From positions 663,872 through 727,871 of the forward strand of contig NZ_KZ300476.1 of the NCBI RefSeq assembly GCF_002514735.1: a stretch of DNA of 64,000 bases. Reading direction: 5' to 3'. Under the pieces are notes generated by a model that worked only from the letters and a program-made list of their open reading frames with translations, did no database searches and had not been told where the DNA came from. The stretch comes from Sediminicola luteus (GTDB lineage: Bacteria; Bacteroidota; Bacteroidia; Flavobacteriales; Flavobacteriaceae). Both the position numbers and the translations under genes were made by a program. This document shows positions 1-9,729 of the stretch, piece by piece. The first letter of the stretch is position 1; each line of letters opens with the position of its first letter.

Positions 1-1228
<1,228 letters not shown>

Positions 1229-1256
1229 TTAACACCACCTAAAGTTTATGGCACTG

Positions 1257-1757
1257 TTAATTCGAACCGGACTTCTTAAAAAGCAGTTGCCATAAGACCA
1301 AAGCAGCCGCCCACGTAAAACTCAGGGTCATTAAAAAGCCTGACACCATGACCACATACTTCATCCACCCTATACCCTTCCACATCAAATAGATACCCCC
1401 GAATGTAAACAACACTGAAAGAAGCGGCTCTATACTTAAAAATTTCTTTAGCCATAGCGAAGTATCGGATAGCCAAACCAGAACACCCATAAGCACAAAA
1501 ACAAAGGAAAGTGACAAAATATGGGTATGCACCGTGGTAAGCATTTCCCGTTCACTCTTTTTGAATTTCATGACCTCGGCCTCTTCATCGGCTTCATTGC
1601 CCAGGTAGTTTTCATGAATACCTTGCGGACTGGCTTCGGTGGTTTCATTGACGAACAACAAACCAGTGAAAAAACCAACGGAAAGCACGAGGACGAAAAC
1701 GGCCAAAAAACTTTTAACCCCTTTCGGAAAATTGGCCAAGCTTAAACTCCCCTCCAT
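1257..1757 (-). CDS. Small polytopic membrane protein of unknown function, next to FMN-binding protein
   Basis: I do not recognise the family. The 166-residue product has one N-terminal membrane segment (about residues 14-35), a charged acidic extracytoplasmic loop rich in E and D, and then three or four hydrophobic segments. A conserved-looking VHTHILSLSF stretch sits at the start of the second segment; its two histidines could bind haem or metal, but this is a guess. The start ATG abuts the stop of the upstream FMN-binding protein gene with no gap, so the two are almost certainly co-translated. The partnership with a flavinylated periplasmic protein and a porin suggests an envelope redox or uptake role. 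Confidence 0.7.
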   Translation of the reverse strand: MEGSLSLANFPKGVKSFLAVFVLVLSVGFFTGLLFVNETTEASPQGIHENYLGNEADEEAEVMKFKKSEREMLTTVHTHILSLSFVFVLMGVLVWLSDTSLWLKKFLSIEPLLSVLFTFGGIYLMWKGIGWMKYVVMVSGFLMTLSFTWAAALVLWQLLFKKSGSN

Positions 1758-2294
1758 TTACAATACCTTATTTTCTTGAAGGATTTTAACGGATTGTAGC
1801 AGACCATCCAATGAACGGGTCATAGATCGCACGGAAATCGTCGCCCCGGAAATAGCATCTACGTTGGTATCGGCATCCAAACGATCGGCAGGTGTTTTTC
1901 CTAAAAACTGCTTTAACCAGCGTTTACTTCCAATTTCACCACCATATTCTTCCCGATAGATCAAGACCTTACTATGAACTATACTTAAATCGGCATCAAA
2001 AACCACCATATAATCGAAATCGGCCGTTTTACTAGGTGCCTTACCCAAAAACACATAGCCCGTGGTCTGGTCTTGGTCGGACATGGCGAAAAAATTCGTA
2101 CTAGAAATGGTAAGTGGCAGATCTGCTTGCAATGCTGCCGGTATTTCCACCCCGGCCAGATTATAGGTAACCCCCGGATAAAGTTTACCCAACTCTTTAT
2201 TTACTTTCTTCCCTAGCTTTCCTGGAATGGAAAACGCATATAACAAAGGTATGAGCACACATACCACTACCGACATACTTACGACACGCTTCAT
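1758..2294 (-). CDS. FMN-binding domain protein with covalent flavinylation motif
   Basis: The 178-residue product has an N-terminal membrane anchor or signal (residues 4-22) and a C-terminal FMN_bind domain. The motif DAISGAT at residues 146-152 matches the ApbE target consensus Dxx(S/T)GA(S/T), and Thr152 is the expected site of the phosphoester-linked FMN. Known relatives (NqrC, RnfG and free-standing FMN_bind proteins) carry electrons on the outer face of the inner membrane. It lies between an outer-membrane porin gene and a small membrane-protein gene. The likely transferase, ApbE, is encoded far away at 61673-62668. Met7 (2276) is an alternative start. Confidence 0.85.
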   Translation of the reverse strand: MKRVVSMSVVVCVLIPLLYAFSIPGKLGKKVNKELGKLYPGVTYNLAGVEIPAALQADLPLTISSTNFFAMSDQDQTTGYVFLGKAPSKTADFDYMVVFDADLSIVHSKVLIYREEYGGEIGSKRWLKQFLGKTPADRLDADTNVDAISGATISVRSMTRSLDGLLQSVKILQENKVL

Positions 2295-2328
2295 AGGACA
2301 AAAGTAATAATTTAGAATTGGTTTTAAT

Positions 2329-2362
2329 AAAAAATGGCAACCGAATACCGATTGCCATTTTT
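2329..2362 (-). terminator. Intrinsic terminator between porin and FMN-binding protein genes
   Basis: The arms AAAAATGGCAA and TTGCCATTTTT form an 11-bp stem (2330-2340 with 2352-2362), followed on the minus strand by a T-run. It lies 21 nt after the porin stop. It should end or attenuate porin transcription, leaving lower expression of the two downstream genes. Confidence 0.7.
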
Positions 2363-2382
2363 AAACTCCATAGAAGTTGGTG

Positions 2383-3561
2383 CTAGAACCAAACCCCAAT
2401 ACCGAAGTTCAAACGATTTTTTACATCGGCCCCTTCCAAGGCATTGTCCCGGAATTGGTAATCTCCTTTTACAACGACCCCTGGTGCTATATGATAAGAA
2501 AGTCCTGTAGTAATATCGGTACGGTTATAAGCATCGTTTCGCTCTAAATCCCCGGCCGTACTTGCATGGGTATCGTATTTTTCGTAACGGGTAAAAGCGA
2601 ACAGTTTCTGTTTTTTATCCTGGGGCAACAAATTATATCCGGCCTCTACGTACCAACCTTGAAGGGCACTACCTAAATCCCTTCCGGTAGCATTGTTATA
2701 GGCCTCGGTATCGGAAAGTGAAGCGTAGATAAACTGACCTCGCGCCGTGAACCTTTCGTAGGCGTAGCGAGCATCCAATCCTACCATGGCAACACCGATA
2801 TTGGCGCCATCCATATCCTCGATATCATCTTCGGCCTGGGTATCGCCAAAGTAACCAGCCAACCCTAATCGCAGGCCTGGAATACCGTAATAATCGAATT
2901 TGGTAGAAAACGTCGGACTATCTACCGTAGACTTTATCCCTTTTTGACGGCCGCCGCGCAAGCCATTAGAACCTTTTAAATAGCCCGAGATACCACCTTC
3001 ACCATCGGCGAAAGTAGACTTAAAGCCATTGAACACGTAAAACTGGTATCCCAAGTTCAAGTCGTTGAAACGACCATTAACCCCAATACCCAGTTCCCTC
3101 CAGGTAGTAGGAACGATTACGCCATCTACTGCTGGGCGCTCGGTTCCGTTAAAGGTGGTAGGTTCGTGAAACTCATTGATAATACCCATGGGCACCAACA
3201 TAAGTCCACCCCTTAGATACACATTATCGGCCACATTATAATTTACAAAAGCTTGTTCAACGAAAACCTCCTCTACATGCTCGAATTCGATTTCCGTGAA
3301 AAACTGGGTCGATTCGCTGAATTTGTATCCGAACAACAGCACTAGGCGCTGAACATCCAACTCTCCATTATCCCCCTCTGGTTGATTGTACAACATTTCG
3401 CCATAGGCCCCTACAGTAACGGCCGAAGCATAATTACCGGAAAGAATACGCTGTGCGGCATTCATTTGACTTTGTGGATCAAAGGTTATACTATCGGTCT
3501 TGGTTTGGGCCCTCCCTACAAATACACAGATTATGGCCATTATACATACAAGCTTCTTCAT
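2383..3561 (-). CDS. Outer-membrane porin (phosphate-selective O/P-like beta-barrel)
   Basis: The 392-residue product has a signal peptide ending near GRAQ (residue 19) and long alternating beta-strand stretches typical of an O/P-type porin barrel. It ends in an aromatic residue (GIGVWF), the usual outer-membrane insertion signal. The family allows passive entry of anions or other small solutes; the solute here cannot be read from the sequence. It is the first gene of a cluster followed by an FMN-binding protein and a small membrane protein. A full TTG-N19-TAnnTTTG promoter lies upstream, flanked symmetrically by 13-bp inverted repeats, so expression is probably regulated. Confidence 0.8.
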   Translation of the reverse strand: MKKLVCIMAIICVFVGRAQTKTDSITFDPQSQMNAAQRILSGNYASAVTVGAYGEMLYNQPEGDNGELDVQRLVLLFGYKFSESTQFFTEIEFEHVEEVFVEQAFVNYNVADNVYLRGGLMLVPMGIINEFHEPTTFNGTERPAVDGVIVPTTWRELGIGVNGRFNDLNLGYQFYVFNGFKSTFADGEGGISGYLKGSNGLRGGRQKGIKSTVDSPTFSTKFDYYGIPGLRLGLAGYFGDTQAEDDIEDMDGANIGVAMVGLDARYAYERFTARGQFIYASLSDTEAYNNATGRDLGSALQGWYVEAGYNLLPQDKKQKLFAFTRYEKYDTHASTAGDLERNDAYNRTDITTGLSYHIAPGVVVKGDYQFRDNALEGADVKNRLNFGIGVWF

Positions 3562-3573
3562 CCTTAACTATTC

Positions 3574-3662
3574 TTATTTAGATTTATTTCAGTTAAAATG
3601 CGGCGCAAATGTACCACCCCATCTTTCTAATCCAAAGAAAAACTTAAATTAAATCTAAATAA
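3574..3662. promoter_or_regulatory. 13-bp inverted repeats flanking the porin promoter (candidate operator pair)
   Basis: TTATTTAGATTTA at 3574-3586 and its exact reverse complement TAAATCTAAATAA at 3650-3662 flank the porin promoter. The midpoint (3618) lies within the promoter. The arms are 76 bp centre to centre. A partly similar TTTAGAATT lies at 2311-2319 before the FMN-binding gene. The TTTAGA/TCTAAA half-sites recall metal-responsive boxes of Bacteroidota from memory; regulator identity is inference. Confidence 0.5.
3606..3635 (-). promoter_or_regulatory. Porin promoter, TTG-N19-TACATTTG
   Basis: On the minus strand a TTG (3635-3633) lies exactly 19 nt before TACATTTG (3613-3606), a complete match to the flavobacterial promoter consensus. 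The expected transcription start is near 3600, giving a leader of about 40 nt. Confidence 0.75.
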
Positions 3663-3770
3663 AGGTAAAATTTAACATATTACGGATGGGTAAAAGATTG
3701 ACTTTCCTCAACAGAAAACCATACACTACGCACAGCATTAAACTAATCTACAGACACTTACATCGCAGAT

Positions 3771-3830
3771 ACCCTCACCCCCCGCAATGCTGCGGGACAG
3801 GCCAACCCTCTCCCAGAGGGAGAGGGGGCT
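3771..3830. repeat. GC-rich double-hairpin repeat element
   Basis: Two adjacent perfect hairpins stand out in an AT-rich intergenic region: CCCGCA-atgc-TGCGGG (3781-3796) and CCCTCTCCC-aga-GGGAGAGGG (3806-3826), flanked by CCCTCACCC. This resembles the CCCTCTCCC/GGGAGAGGG palindromes scattered through many bacterial genomes. The rest of the 345-nt gap (3562-3906) holds the porin promoter and nothing else I can identify. Confidence 0.6.
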
Positions 3831-3906
3831 AGAAATCAGGTATAGTATAAAAATAGTTTGCTCAGGAAAATGACATGGCCTTGCCAACATATATAGCAAA
3901 TGGCCA

Positions 3907-4782
3907 TTAATGATAGGTGGTAAACAACTCGGTGGCCTTATTATAGGCTGCTTCAAAGGCCATGGGGCCTACCCCGGTCTCTACCTTATGGGTCGTAAAA
4001 TAGGAAAGCATGCGTTCGGTGGGCATATTGCCCGTTAGTTCATCTTTGGCCATGGGGCAACCCCCAAAGCCTTGAACGGCCCCGTCGAACCTGCGACATC
4101 CGGCGGTAAATGCGGCATCTACCTTTTCGTGCCATTGTAAGGGATGTGTATGTAAATGGGCCCCGAATTCGATATGCGGATAGGTCGGGATCAAGCCTTC
4201 GAACAAATAGCTGATTACCTCAGGTGTGGAACTACCAATGGTATCGGACAAGGACAAGATAGACACCCCCATTTTGGATAAACGTTCGGTCCACTCCCCT
4301 ACGACCTCAACACTCCAAGGGTCGCCATACGGATTACCAAAACCCATGGAAATATAGGTTACCACTTCTTTATTGGCTTCGGCCGCCAATTCCAATATCT
4401 CATTTAGAATCCCTACCGATTGATCTATCGTCTTATGGGTGTTTCGCATCTGGAAATTCTCCGAAATGGAAAATGGATAACCCAAATAATGTATTTCCGG
4501 ATGTTGACAGGCATCTCGGGCACCTCGGGCATTGGCCACAATGGCCAAGAGTTTACTTTTGGTCCGACTTAGATCGAGTTGAGCCAAAACTTGGGCCGTA
4601 TCCTGCATCTGAGGAATCGCCTTGGGCGACACGAAACTGCCAAAGTCAATGGTATCGAAACCACAGTTGAGCAAAGCCTGGATATACCGCACTTTTTCAG
4701 CCGTGGGAATCATGGTTTTGATCCCTTGCATAGCGTCGCGGGGACACTCGATAATCTTTACCATTTCGGAAGGCTGTTGCAT
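3907..4782 (-). CDS. mvaB: Hydroxymethylglutaryl-CoA lyase
   Basis: HMG-CoA lyase cleaves HMG-CoA to acetoacetate and acetyl-CoA, the last step of leucine catabolism. The 291-residue protein is of normal length for the bacterial family. The N-terminal ECPRDAMQG carries the catalytic Arg-Asp pair. HLHTH supplies the metal ligands, and the family signature VQGFGGCPMAKDELTGN with the catalytic cysteine lies near residue 240. It is 15 nt downstream of a LysE-type exporter gene on the same strand, so they may form an operon. No other leucine-degradation gene is in the window. Met7 (4764) is an alternative start. Confidence 0.93.
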   Translation of the reverse strand: MQQPSEMVKIIECPRDAMQGIKTMIPTAEKVRYIQALLNCGFDTIDFGSFVSPKAIPQMQDTAQVLAQLDLSRTKSKLLAIVANARGARDACQHPEIHYLGYPFSISENFQMRNTHKTIDQSVGILNEILELAAEANKEVVTYISMGFGNPYGDPWSVEVVGEWTERLSKMGVSILSLSDTIGSSTPEVISYLFEGLIPTYPHIEFGAHLHTHPLQWHEKVDAAFTAGCRRFDGAVQGFGGCPMAKDELTGNMPTERMLSYFTTHKVETGVGPMAFEAAYNKATELFTTYH

Positions 4783-4797
4783 AGACCAAATGTAGTG

Positions 4798-5421
4798 TTA
4801 TTTGAGGGAAACCAACAAATACAGGGCGATACCGACAAAAACAGCTACCTGTACATATTTTAAAACCCATCCGGCACGGGCATTCCGCTTTAAATAGACC
4901 GCAATCTTTCCGGCCAAGAGGGCCAAACTACCAAAAACCAAAAAGGCCGAAAGCATAAACAACAGCCCCAATACATAAAATTGTAGGGGTTTGGGCAATG
5001 CATCACTGAACAAAAAACCAGGAAAGAAAGCGAGAAAAAACAAGGTCACTTTCGGGTTGAACACATTCATTAAAAATCCTTGCCGAAAAAGATGCCAACC
5101 ACTTTTTTTGACCACTCCCTCGTTTATGGAAAAATCGGCCGGTGCCCGATACACCTTATAAGCCAAATATAAAAGATAGGCCGCACCAAAGCCGGTTATA
5201 ACCCATAAGGCTATCGGACTCTTATTGATCAAGGCCGACACCCCAAAGGCCAACAGGCTGGTGTGGACCAAGCAACCTGACACCAAACCACTGACCACTG
5301 CCAAACCCGATTTTCTACCATGGGCCAAGCTTTGGGCCAATACAAAAAGATTATCAGGACCGGGAGACAAAGCCAATACGGTTGAAGCCAAAAAGAAGGA
5401 AAGCAATACTTGGTAATCCAT
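4798..5421 (-). CDS. LysE/RhtB-family amino-acid exporter
   Basis: The 207-residue protein has the length and six-helix pattern of LysE/RhtB exporters, which pump amino acids or their analogues out of the cytoplasm. The N-terminal ALSPGPDNLFVLAQS segment is the family hallmark, and FNPKVTLFFLAFFPGF marks the middle. It immediately precedes HMG-CoA lyase (15 nt), so amino-acid balance is a plausible shared theme, although the substrate cannot be read from the sequence. Confidence 0.88.
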   Translation of the reverse strand: MDYQVLLSFFLASTVLALSPGPDNLFVLAQSLAHGRKSGLAVVSGLVSGCLVHTSLLAFGVSALINKSPIALWVITGFGAAYLLYLAYKVYRAPADFSINEGVVKKSGWHLFRQGFLMNVFNPKVTLFFLAFFPGFLFSDALPKPLQFYVLGLLFMLSAFLVFGSLALLAGKIAVYLKRNARAGWVLKYVQVAVFVGIALYLLVSLK

Positions 5422-5495
5422 AAAACAAAACTAGGGAATAGGCCGCACTTTCGCACCAATTCGTTTTTGACTACCTTTCGGAAAAAATTTATAGC

Positions 5496-5873
5496 ATGCG
5501 AACCTTATTGACCCTAGTTGCCCTTTTTTCTTTTACCTTAAGCTTTGCCCAAGACGGGAAATCCCCGGCAAAAAAATTACGCCATGTAGTGCTTTTTAAA
5601 TTCAAGGAAGATACCTCGAGAAGTGCCATAACCATGATCGAAAAAGAATTCGTGGCCTTGGGAAAACAATTAAAGGAAGTAAAAGAATTCGAATGGGGTC
5701 TGAACAACAGCCCTGAAGGATTGAACAAGGGCTTTACCCATGGCTTCTTGGTAACCTTTGCCAGCGAAGAGGATCGCGACACCTATTTACCCCACCCCAA
5801 ACACCAAGCCTTTGTAGCCAAGCTAAAACCATATTTAGAAGACGCTTTGGTATTTGATTATTGGGCGTTTTAG
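5496..5873 (+). CDS. Exported Dabb (stress-responsive alpha/beta barrel) domain protein
   Basis: The 125-residue protein has a signal peptide (cleavage after SFAQ, residue 19) followed by one Dabb domain: RHVVLFKFKEDTS, then EFEWGLNNSPEG, then GFLVTFASEEDRDTYLPHPKHQAF and a short C-terminal strand. Dabb proteins form dimeric ferredoxin-like barrels; the exported Bacteroidota forms have no settled function. It is transcribed alone, divergent from the LysE exporter gene. Confidence 0.85.
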   Translation: MRTLLTLVALFSFTLSFAQDGKSPAKKLRHVVLFKFKEDTSRSAITMIEKEFVALGKQLKEVKEFEWGLNNSPEGLNKGFTHGFLVTFASEEDRDTYLPHPKHQAFVAKLKPYLEDALVFDYWAF

Positions 5874-5975
5874 AAAGCTAAATTAGAAGCACCTCCATTT
5901 TTTAACGTTAACCCCTCATCCTAAACCCTCTCAACGAGGTAATGGGGAATAATACGCTTTGGCAATTATTAAATG

Positions 5976-6995
5976 TTATCCCTTTAAAATGGCTTTGTTA
6001 ATACGCTTTACCAAAGCTGGGCCTTCGTAGATAAAGCCGGTCCAGAGTTGTACCAAATCGGCTCCGGCCTCTAGCTTTTCCAAAGCATCTTGGGCCGAAT
6101 GTATACCGCCCACCCCAATGATTGGGAAGGCTTTATTACTCTTTTCGGCCAGAAAGCGAATTACTTCGGTACTGCGTTGGGTCAATGGCTTACCACTTAG
6201 GCCTCCCTGCTGTTTGCTCAAGGCCTGGGGCGATTGTAACCCTTCCCTAGAGATGGTGGTATTGGTAGCAATTACCCCATCGATCTTGGTGTCGGAAACG
6301 ATTTGTATAATATCGAGCAATTGGTCATCGGTAAGGTCCGGTGCGATTTTCAACAACAAGGGTTTCGCTTGAGGTTTTGTACCGTTAAGTACCATGAGCT
6401 CACGTAGCAGGGCGGTCAACGGTTCCTTATCCTGTAGTTCGCGTAGACCAGGTGTGTTGGGTGAACTTACGTTTACCACAAAATAATCGACATGTTCGTA
6501 AAGGGCATTGAAGCAGATACGGTAATCGTCCAAGGCATTTTCGTTTGGCGTAACCTTGTTCTTTCCAATATTACCACCAATCAACACCTTGTGTTTGGCC
6601 TTTAGGCGTTCTACGGCAGCCGCTACACCTTGGTTATTAAAGCCCATACGGTTTATAATGGCCTTATCGGCCTGTAAACGGAACAAGCGTTGTTTCGGAT
6701 TACCATCTTGGGGTTTTGGGGTAAGGGTACCGATCTCTACGAATCCGAAGCCAAAATCGGACAGCTGATTGTACAAACGGGCATCTTTATCAAAGCCAGC
6801 GGCCAAACCTACCGGGTTTTTGAATTTGAGTCCGAATACCTCACGCTCTAAGCGTTTATCATTCACATTATAAATCGCCCTGAACAAAAATCCGAGCCCG
6901 ATAGCTGAAAAGAAACGGATCATTCCAAAACTGAAATGGTGCACTTGTTCGGGGTCGAACAAAAAGAAAATGGGACGAAGGATAAACTTATACAT
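5976..6995 (-). CDS. pyrD: Dihydroorotate dehydrogenase (quinone), class 2
   Basis: This enzyme oxidises dihydroorotate to orotate in pyrimidine synthesis and passes electrons to quinones at the inner membrane. The 339-residue length and the hydrophobic N-terminal helix ([20 protein letters not shown]) identify class 2. [13 protein letters not shown], the FMN-binding motifs, [11 protein letters not shown] with its catalytic serine region, and the C-terminal [28 protein letters not shown] are all present. It runs opposite to the Dabb gene and is preceded by a small exported protein gene on the same strand. pyrF is also in this window (55706-56521) but unlinked. Confidence 0.96.
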   Translation of the reverse strand: MYKFILRPIFFLFDPEQVHHFSFGMIRFFSAIGLGFLFRAIYNVNDKRLEREVFGLKFKNPVGLAAGFDKDARLYNQLSDFGFGFVEIGTLTPKPQDGNPKQRLFRLQADKAIINRMGFNNQGVAAAVERLKAKHKVLIGGNIGKNKVTPNENALDDYRICFNALYEHVDYFVVNVSSPNTPGLRELQDKEPLTALLRELMVLNGTKPQAKPLLLKIAPDLTDDQLLDIIQIVSDTKIDGVIATNTTISREGLQSPQALSKQQGGLSGKPLTQRSTEVIRFLAEKSNKAFPIIGVGGIHSAQDALEKLEAGADLVQLWTGFIYEGPALVKRINKAILKG

Positions 6996-7046
6996 GCTCA
7001 GGAAAAAATTTTAACAAAAATACGACCTATGTACAAACTACACTAG

Positions 7047-7466
7047 TTAATTATCTGTTTCCTCGGGTTCAGGCAAACGCAATGGTATACGCCCCACCTC
7101 TACGCATAATTTCATATAGCGTTCATACTGGCGCTCGTTCAAAATCTGTAGAAACTTTATGTCGTATTCCGCGGTAATCGTTTCCATACCTTCTACCAAT
7201 AACTCGTGTTTCTTTCCCAACTCGGTCAATTGCTCAGGGGTTTCTTGTGGATGGCTGGCCAACAGATTATCAACTTTCTGTTGTTCACGCCGCAATTGGG
7301 TGTTCACCACTTCTTTTAAGGTTTTTAACTGCACCACTTGACCATGGTTCAATTGAAAAACCCCTTCTAAGGTTTTAAGCGGAGCCGTGGCTATGCCCAA
7401 CGTACAGTCTTGGGCTGTCAACCCAAACGAAATAAACAGAAAAGCTACACTTACCAAAGTACGCAT
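7047..7466 (-). CDS. Small exported helical protein, Spy/CpxP-like
   Basis: The 139-residue product has a signal peptide (cleavage near LTAQ, residue 19). The remainder is predicted as mostly amphipathic helix rich in Q, E, K and L. The spacing of LNERQYERYMKLC near the end recalls LTxxQ (Spy/CpxP) periplasmic proteins, which end helices with LNxxQ-type turns. A function in envelope stress or metal buffering is only suggested by that likeness. It is upstream of pyrD on the same strand with a 51-nt gap. Confidence 0.6.
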   Translation of the reverse strand: MRTLVSVAFLFISFGLTAQDCTLGIATAPLKTLEGVFQLNHGQVVQLKTLKEVVNTQLRREQQKVDNLLASHPQETPEQLTELGKKHELLVEGMETITAEYDIKFLQILNERQYERYMKLCVEVGRIPLRLPEPEETDN

Positions 7467-7503
7467 GCGGTTACATTTTATGGTGGTACCGCAATAATAA
7501 CCC

Positions 7504-7511
7504 TATTTTTG
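7504..7511 (+). promoter_or_regulatory. -7 element of pepT
   Basis: TATTTTTG matches TAnnTTTG exactly and lies 14 nt before the pepT ATG, implying a very short leader. No clear -33 TTG was found. Confidence 0.55.
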
Positions 7512-7525
7512 AAAAAAAGACCCTT

Positions 7526-8761
7526 ATGCAGCATTTGATCGATAGGTTTATCAGTTATGTAACCCTAGACACCGAAAGTGACCCCGATTCAAATAGTACC
7601 CCTAGTACCGAAAACCAATGGGTATTGGCCCGTAAGTTAGTGCAGGAGCTCAACGAAATAGGCTTAAGCGATGTTAGCATTGATGAAAACGCCTATGTTA
7701 TGGCTATTTTACCGGCCAATACCCAAGGCGATATTCCTTCTATTGGGTTTATTGCCCATATGGATACCAGCCCCGATTTTTCCGGAAAAAACGTTTGCCC
7801 GCAAATCATTGAAAATTATGATGGTAAAGACATCGTGCTCAATGCGGAAAAGAATATTGTACTTTCTCCGTCCTATTTTGAGGAGATGACCCAATACAAA
7901 GGCCAAACCTTGATCACCACTGATGGCACCACTTTGTTGGGTGCCGATGACAAGGCCGGTATCACCGAGATAGTTAGTGCTATGGAATATTTAGTAGCCC
8001 ACCCTGAAATAAAGCATGGCGAGATCCGTATCGCGTTTACCCCAGATGAGGAAATTGGTCGTGGCGCCCATAAATTCGATGTTAAAGCTTTTGGTGCCGC
8101 ATGGGCTTACACCATGGATGGCAGTACCGTTGGCGAACTCGAATACGAAAACTTTAATGCCGCTGGGGCAACTATCGAATTTAATGGCCGAAGCGTTCAC
8201 CCAGGTTATGCCAAGGGTAAAATGAAAAATGCCCTATTGGTCATGCATGAATTCATACAAGCCCTACCTGCTCACGAAGTCCCGGAGAAAACTTCAGGCA
8301 GAGAAGGTTTCTTCCATATTTATGAGACCCAGGGCAGTATTGAGGAAGCCCGTTTAGGTATGATCATACGCGACCACGACAAAGCCAAATTTGAAGCTAG
8401 AAAGGCATTGGTGACCTCTATATGTAAATCCTTGGAGGATAAACATGGCTTTCCTATCATCCTAAATCTAAAGGACCAATATTACAATATGGAAGAAAAG
8501 GTAAAACCTGTTTTCCATATCGTTGACATTGCTCGTGAAACCATGGAAGAATTAGGCATTACCCCTATAATTAAACCTATACGCGGTGGTACCGATGGTT
8601 CGCAATTGAGCTTTATGGGCCTACCTTGTCCTAATATTTTCGCGGGCGGACATAATTTCCATGGGAAATATGAGTATATTCCTGTTGAAAGCATGCAAAA
8701 GGCCGTAGATGTTATCGTAGGCATATGCGTGCGTACCGCTAAAAAATATGGTGATGGATAA
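7526..8761 (+). CDS. pepT: Peptidase T (tripeptide aminopeptidase)
   Basis: Peptidase T removes the N-terminal residue of tripeptides and is a cytosolic M20-family dizinc enzyme. At 411 residues it has the standard length. The metal-ligand motifs are all visible: GFIAHMDTSPDFSG, LGADDKAGITEI, TPDEEIGRGAHKFD, YTMDG, and the C-terminal FAGGHNFHGKYEYIP. The next gene starts 14 bp inside its 3' end, so the two are probably co-expressed. Confidence 0.96.
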   Translation: MQHLIDRFISYVTLDTESDPDSNSTPSTENQWVLARKLVQELNEIGLSDVSIDENAYVMAILPANTQGDIPSIGFIAHMDTSPDFSGKNVCPQIIENYDGKDIVLNAEKNIVLSPSYFEEMTQYKGQTLITTDGTTLLGADDKAGITEIVSAMEYLVAHPEIKHGEIRIAFTPDEEIGRGAHKFDVKAFGAAWAYTMDGSTVGELEYENFNAAGATIEFNGRSVHPGYAKGKMKNALLVMHEFIQALPAHEVPEKTSGREGFFHIYETQGSIEEARLGMIIRDHDKAKFEARKALVTSICKSLEDKHGFPIILNLKDQYYNMEEKVKPVFHIVDIARETMEELGITPIIKPIRGGTDGSQLSFMGLPCPNIFAGGHNFHGKYEYIPVESMQKAVDVIVGICVRTAKKYGDG

Positions 8762-9356
8762 AAAGAAACAAGCCAAACTTGAAGCCTATTACGAAAAAGA
8801 TGGGCCATTTACCGAACAGCTGAACATCCTTCGGGCCTTGGCCTTGGAAGTGGGTTTTACCGAAACCTTAAAATGGTCGATGCCTGTTTATATGGTAGAC
8901 AACAAAAACGTGGTCGGTATTTCGGCTTTTAAAAACCACTATGGTCTGTGGTTCTTTAACGGTAATTTCTTGAAAGACCCTAAAAAAGTGCTAACCAATG
9001 CCCAAGAAGGTAAGACTAAATCTATGCGACAATGGCGGTTCGAGGCCACGGACGATCTCAACAAAGCAGACCTAATCGCTTACCTAAAAGAAGCTATGGC
9101 CAACCAAAAGGCCGGACTAAGCCTAGCGCCTGCCAAGGCCGGAAGCAAAACCATTGCCATGCCCGAGGAACTACAAAAAGCCTTGGATAGCTCGGACACC
9201 TTACGAAAAGCCTTTGACACCTTATCACCTTTTAAACAAAGGGAATACATGGAACATATCGGCGGTGCCAAAAGAGAATCTACGCGGGTCTCGCGCTTGG
9301 AAAAATGTACCGCACTTATCTTGGAGGGTAAGGGGCTTAATGATAAGTATCGGTAG
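8748..9356 (+). CDS. YdeI/DUF1801-type protein (bacteriocin-protection-like)
   Basis: The 202-residue protein combines an N-terminal DUF1801-like fold (TLKWSMPVYMVDNKNVVGISAFKNH, then WFFNG) with a C-terminal YdeI/OmpD-associated helical segment (FKQREYMEHIGGAKRESTRVSRLEKC). Relatives are linked to resistance to cationic peptides in other bacteria, but the biochemical role is not established. It overlaps the 3' end of pepT by 14 bp. ATG codons at 8748 and 8754 are both possible starts. Confidence 0.8.
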   Translation: MVMDKKKQAKLEAYYEKDGPFTEQLNILRALALEVGFTETLKWSMPVYMVDNKNVVGISAFKNHYGLWFFNGNFLKDPKKVLTNAQEGKTKSMRQWRFEATDDLNKADLIAYLKEAMANQKAGLSLAPAKAGSKTIAMPEELQKALDSSDTLRKAFDTLSPFKQREYMEHIGGAKRESTRVSRLEKCTALILEGKGLNDKYR

Positions 9357-9380
9357 GTTTACCTTATGATCCTAAACAAA

Positions 9381-9407
9381 AAATCCGCCCTGGTTTAGAG
9401 CGGATTT
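9381..9407 (-). terminator. Terminator between converging YdeI-like gene and yajC
   Basis: AAATCCGC (9381-9388) pairs with GCGGATTT (9400-9407) around an 11-nt loop. The T-run following it on the minus strand makes it a good terminator for the yajC unit; it can also serve the converging plus-strand gene. Confidence 0.75.
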
Positions 9408-9434
9408 CATTATTATATTCGAAAAAACCTAAGC

Positions 9435-9725
9435 TTAAGATTTCTCGGCCTTGGGTTGAAGTTTTTTACTCAACTCCATGGAAATAGCCGAACGATCGAA
9501 CTTTAATTTCCCGGCCATGGTCTCAATAACACAGCTGGCATCTTTGTCGTTTAGATCGACAACCTTGCCGTGCAGACCACTTTTGGTAATTACACGATCG
9601 CCTTTCTTTAGGGCTTCGGCAAATTTTTTCTCATCTTTCTGACGTTTCATCTGGGGCCTGATCATAAAAAAGTAGGCCACCACAAAAATCAGTAATAGGG
9701 GCAAAAACGGATATTGTTCTAACAT
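9435..9725 (-). CDS. yajC: Preprotein translocase accessory subunit YajC
   Basis: YajC is a single-span protein that joins SecDF at the Sec translocon. The 96-residue product has one N-terminal membrane helix (LPLLLIFVVAYFFMIRPQMK). This is followed by the family sequence KKFAEALKKGDRVITKSGLHGKV and a small soluble SH3-like domain. It is the last gene of a DUF1573-yajC unit (4-nt gap) and ends at an intrinsic terminator. Confidence 0.93.
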   Translation of the reverse strand: MLEQYPFLPLLLIFVVAYFFMIRPQMKRQKDEKKFAEALKKGDRVITKSGLHGKVVDLNDKDASCVIETMAGKLKFDRSAISMELSKKLQPKAEKS

Positions 9726-9729
9726 CTAC

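Noticed and set aside
3738-3956. A 72-codon minus-strand frame near the GC-rich hairpins
   Set aside because: It crosses the repeat element and overlaps HMG-CoA lyase; no sign of a real product.
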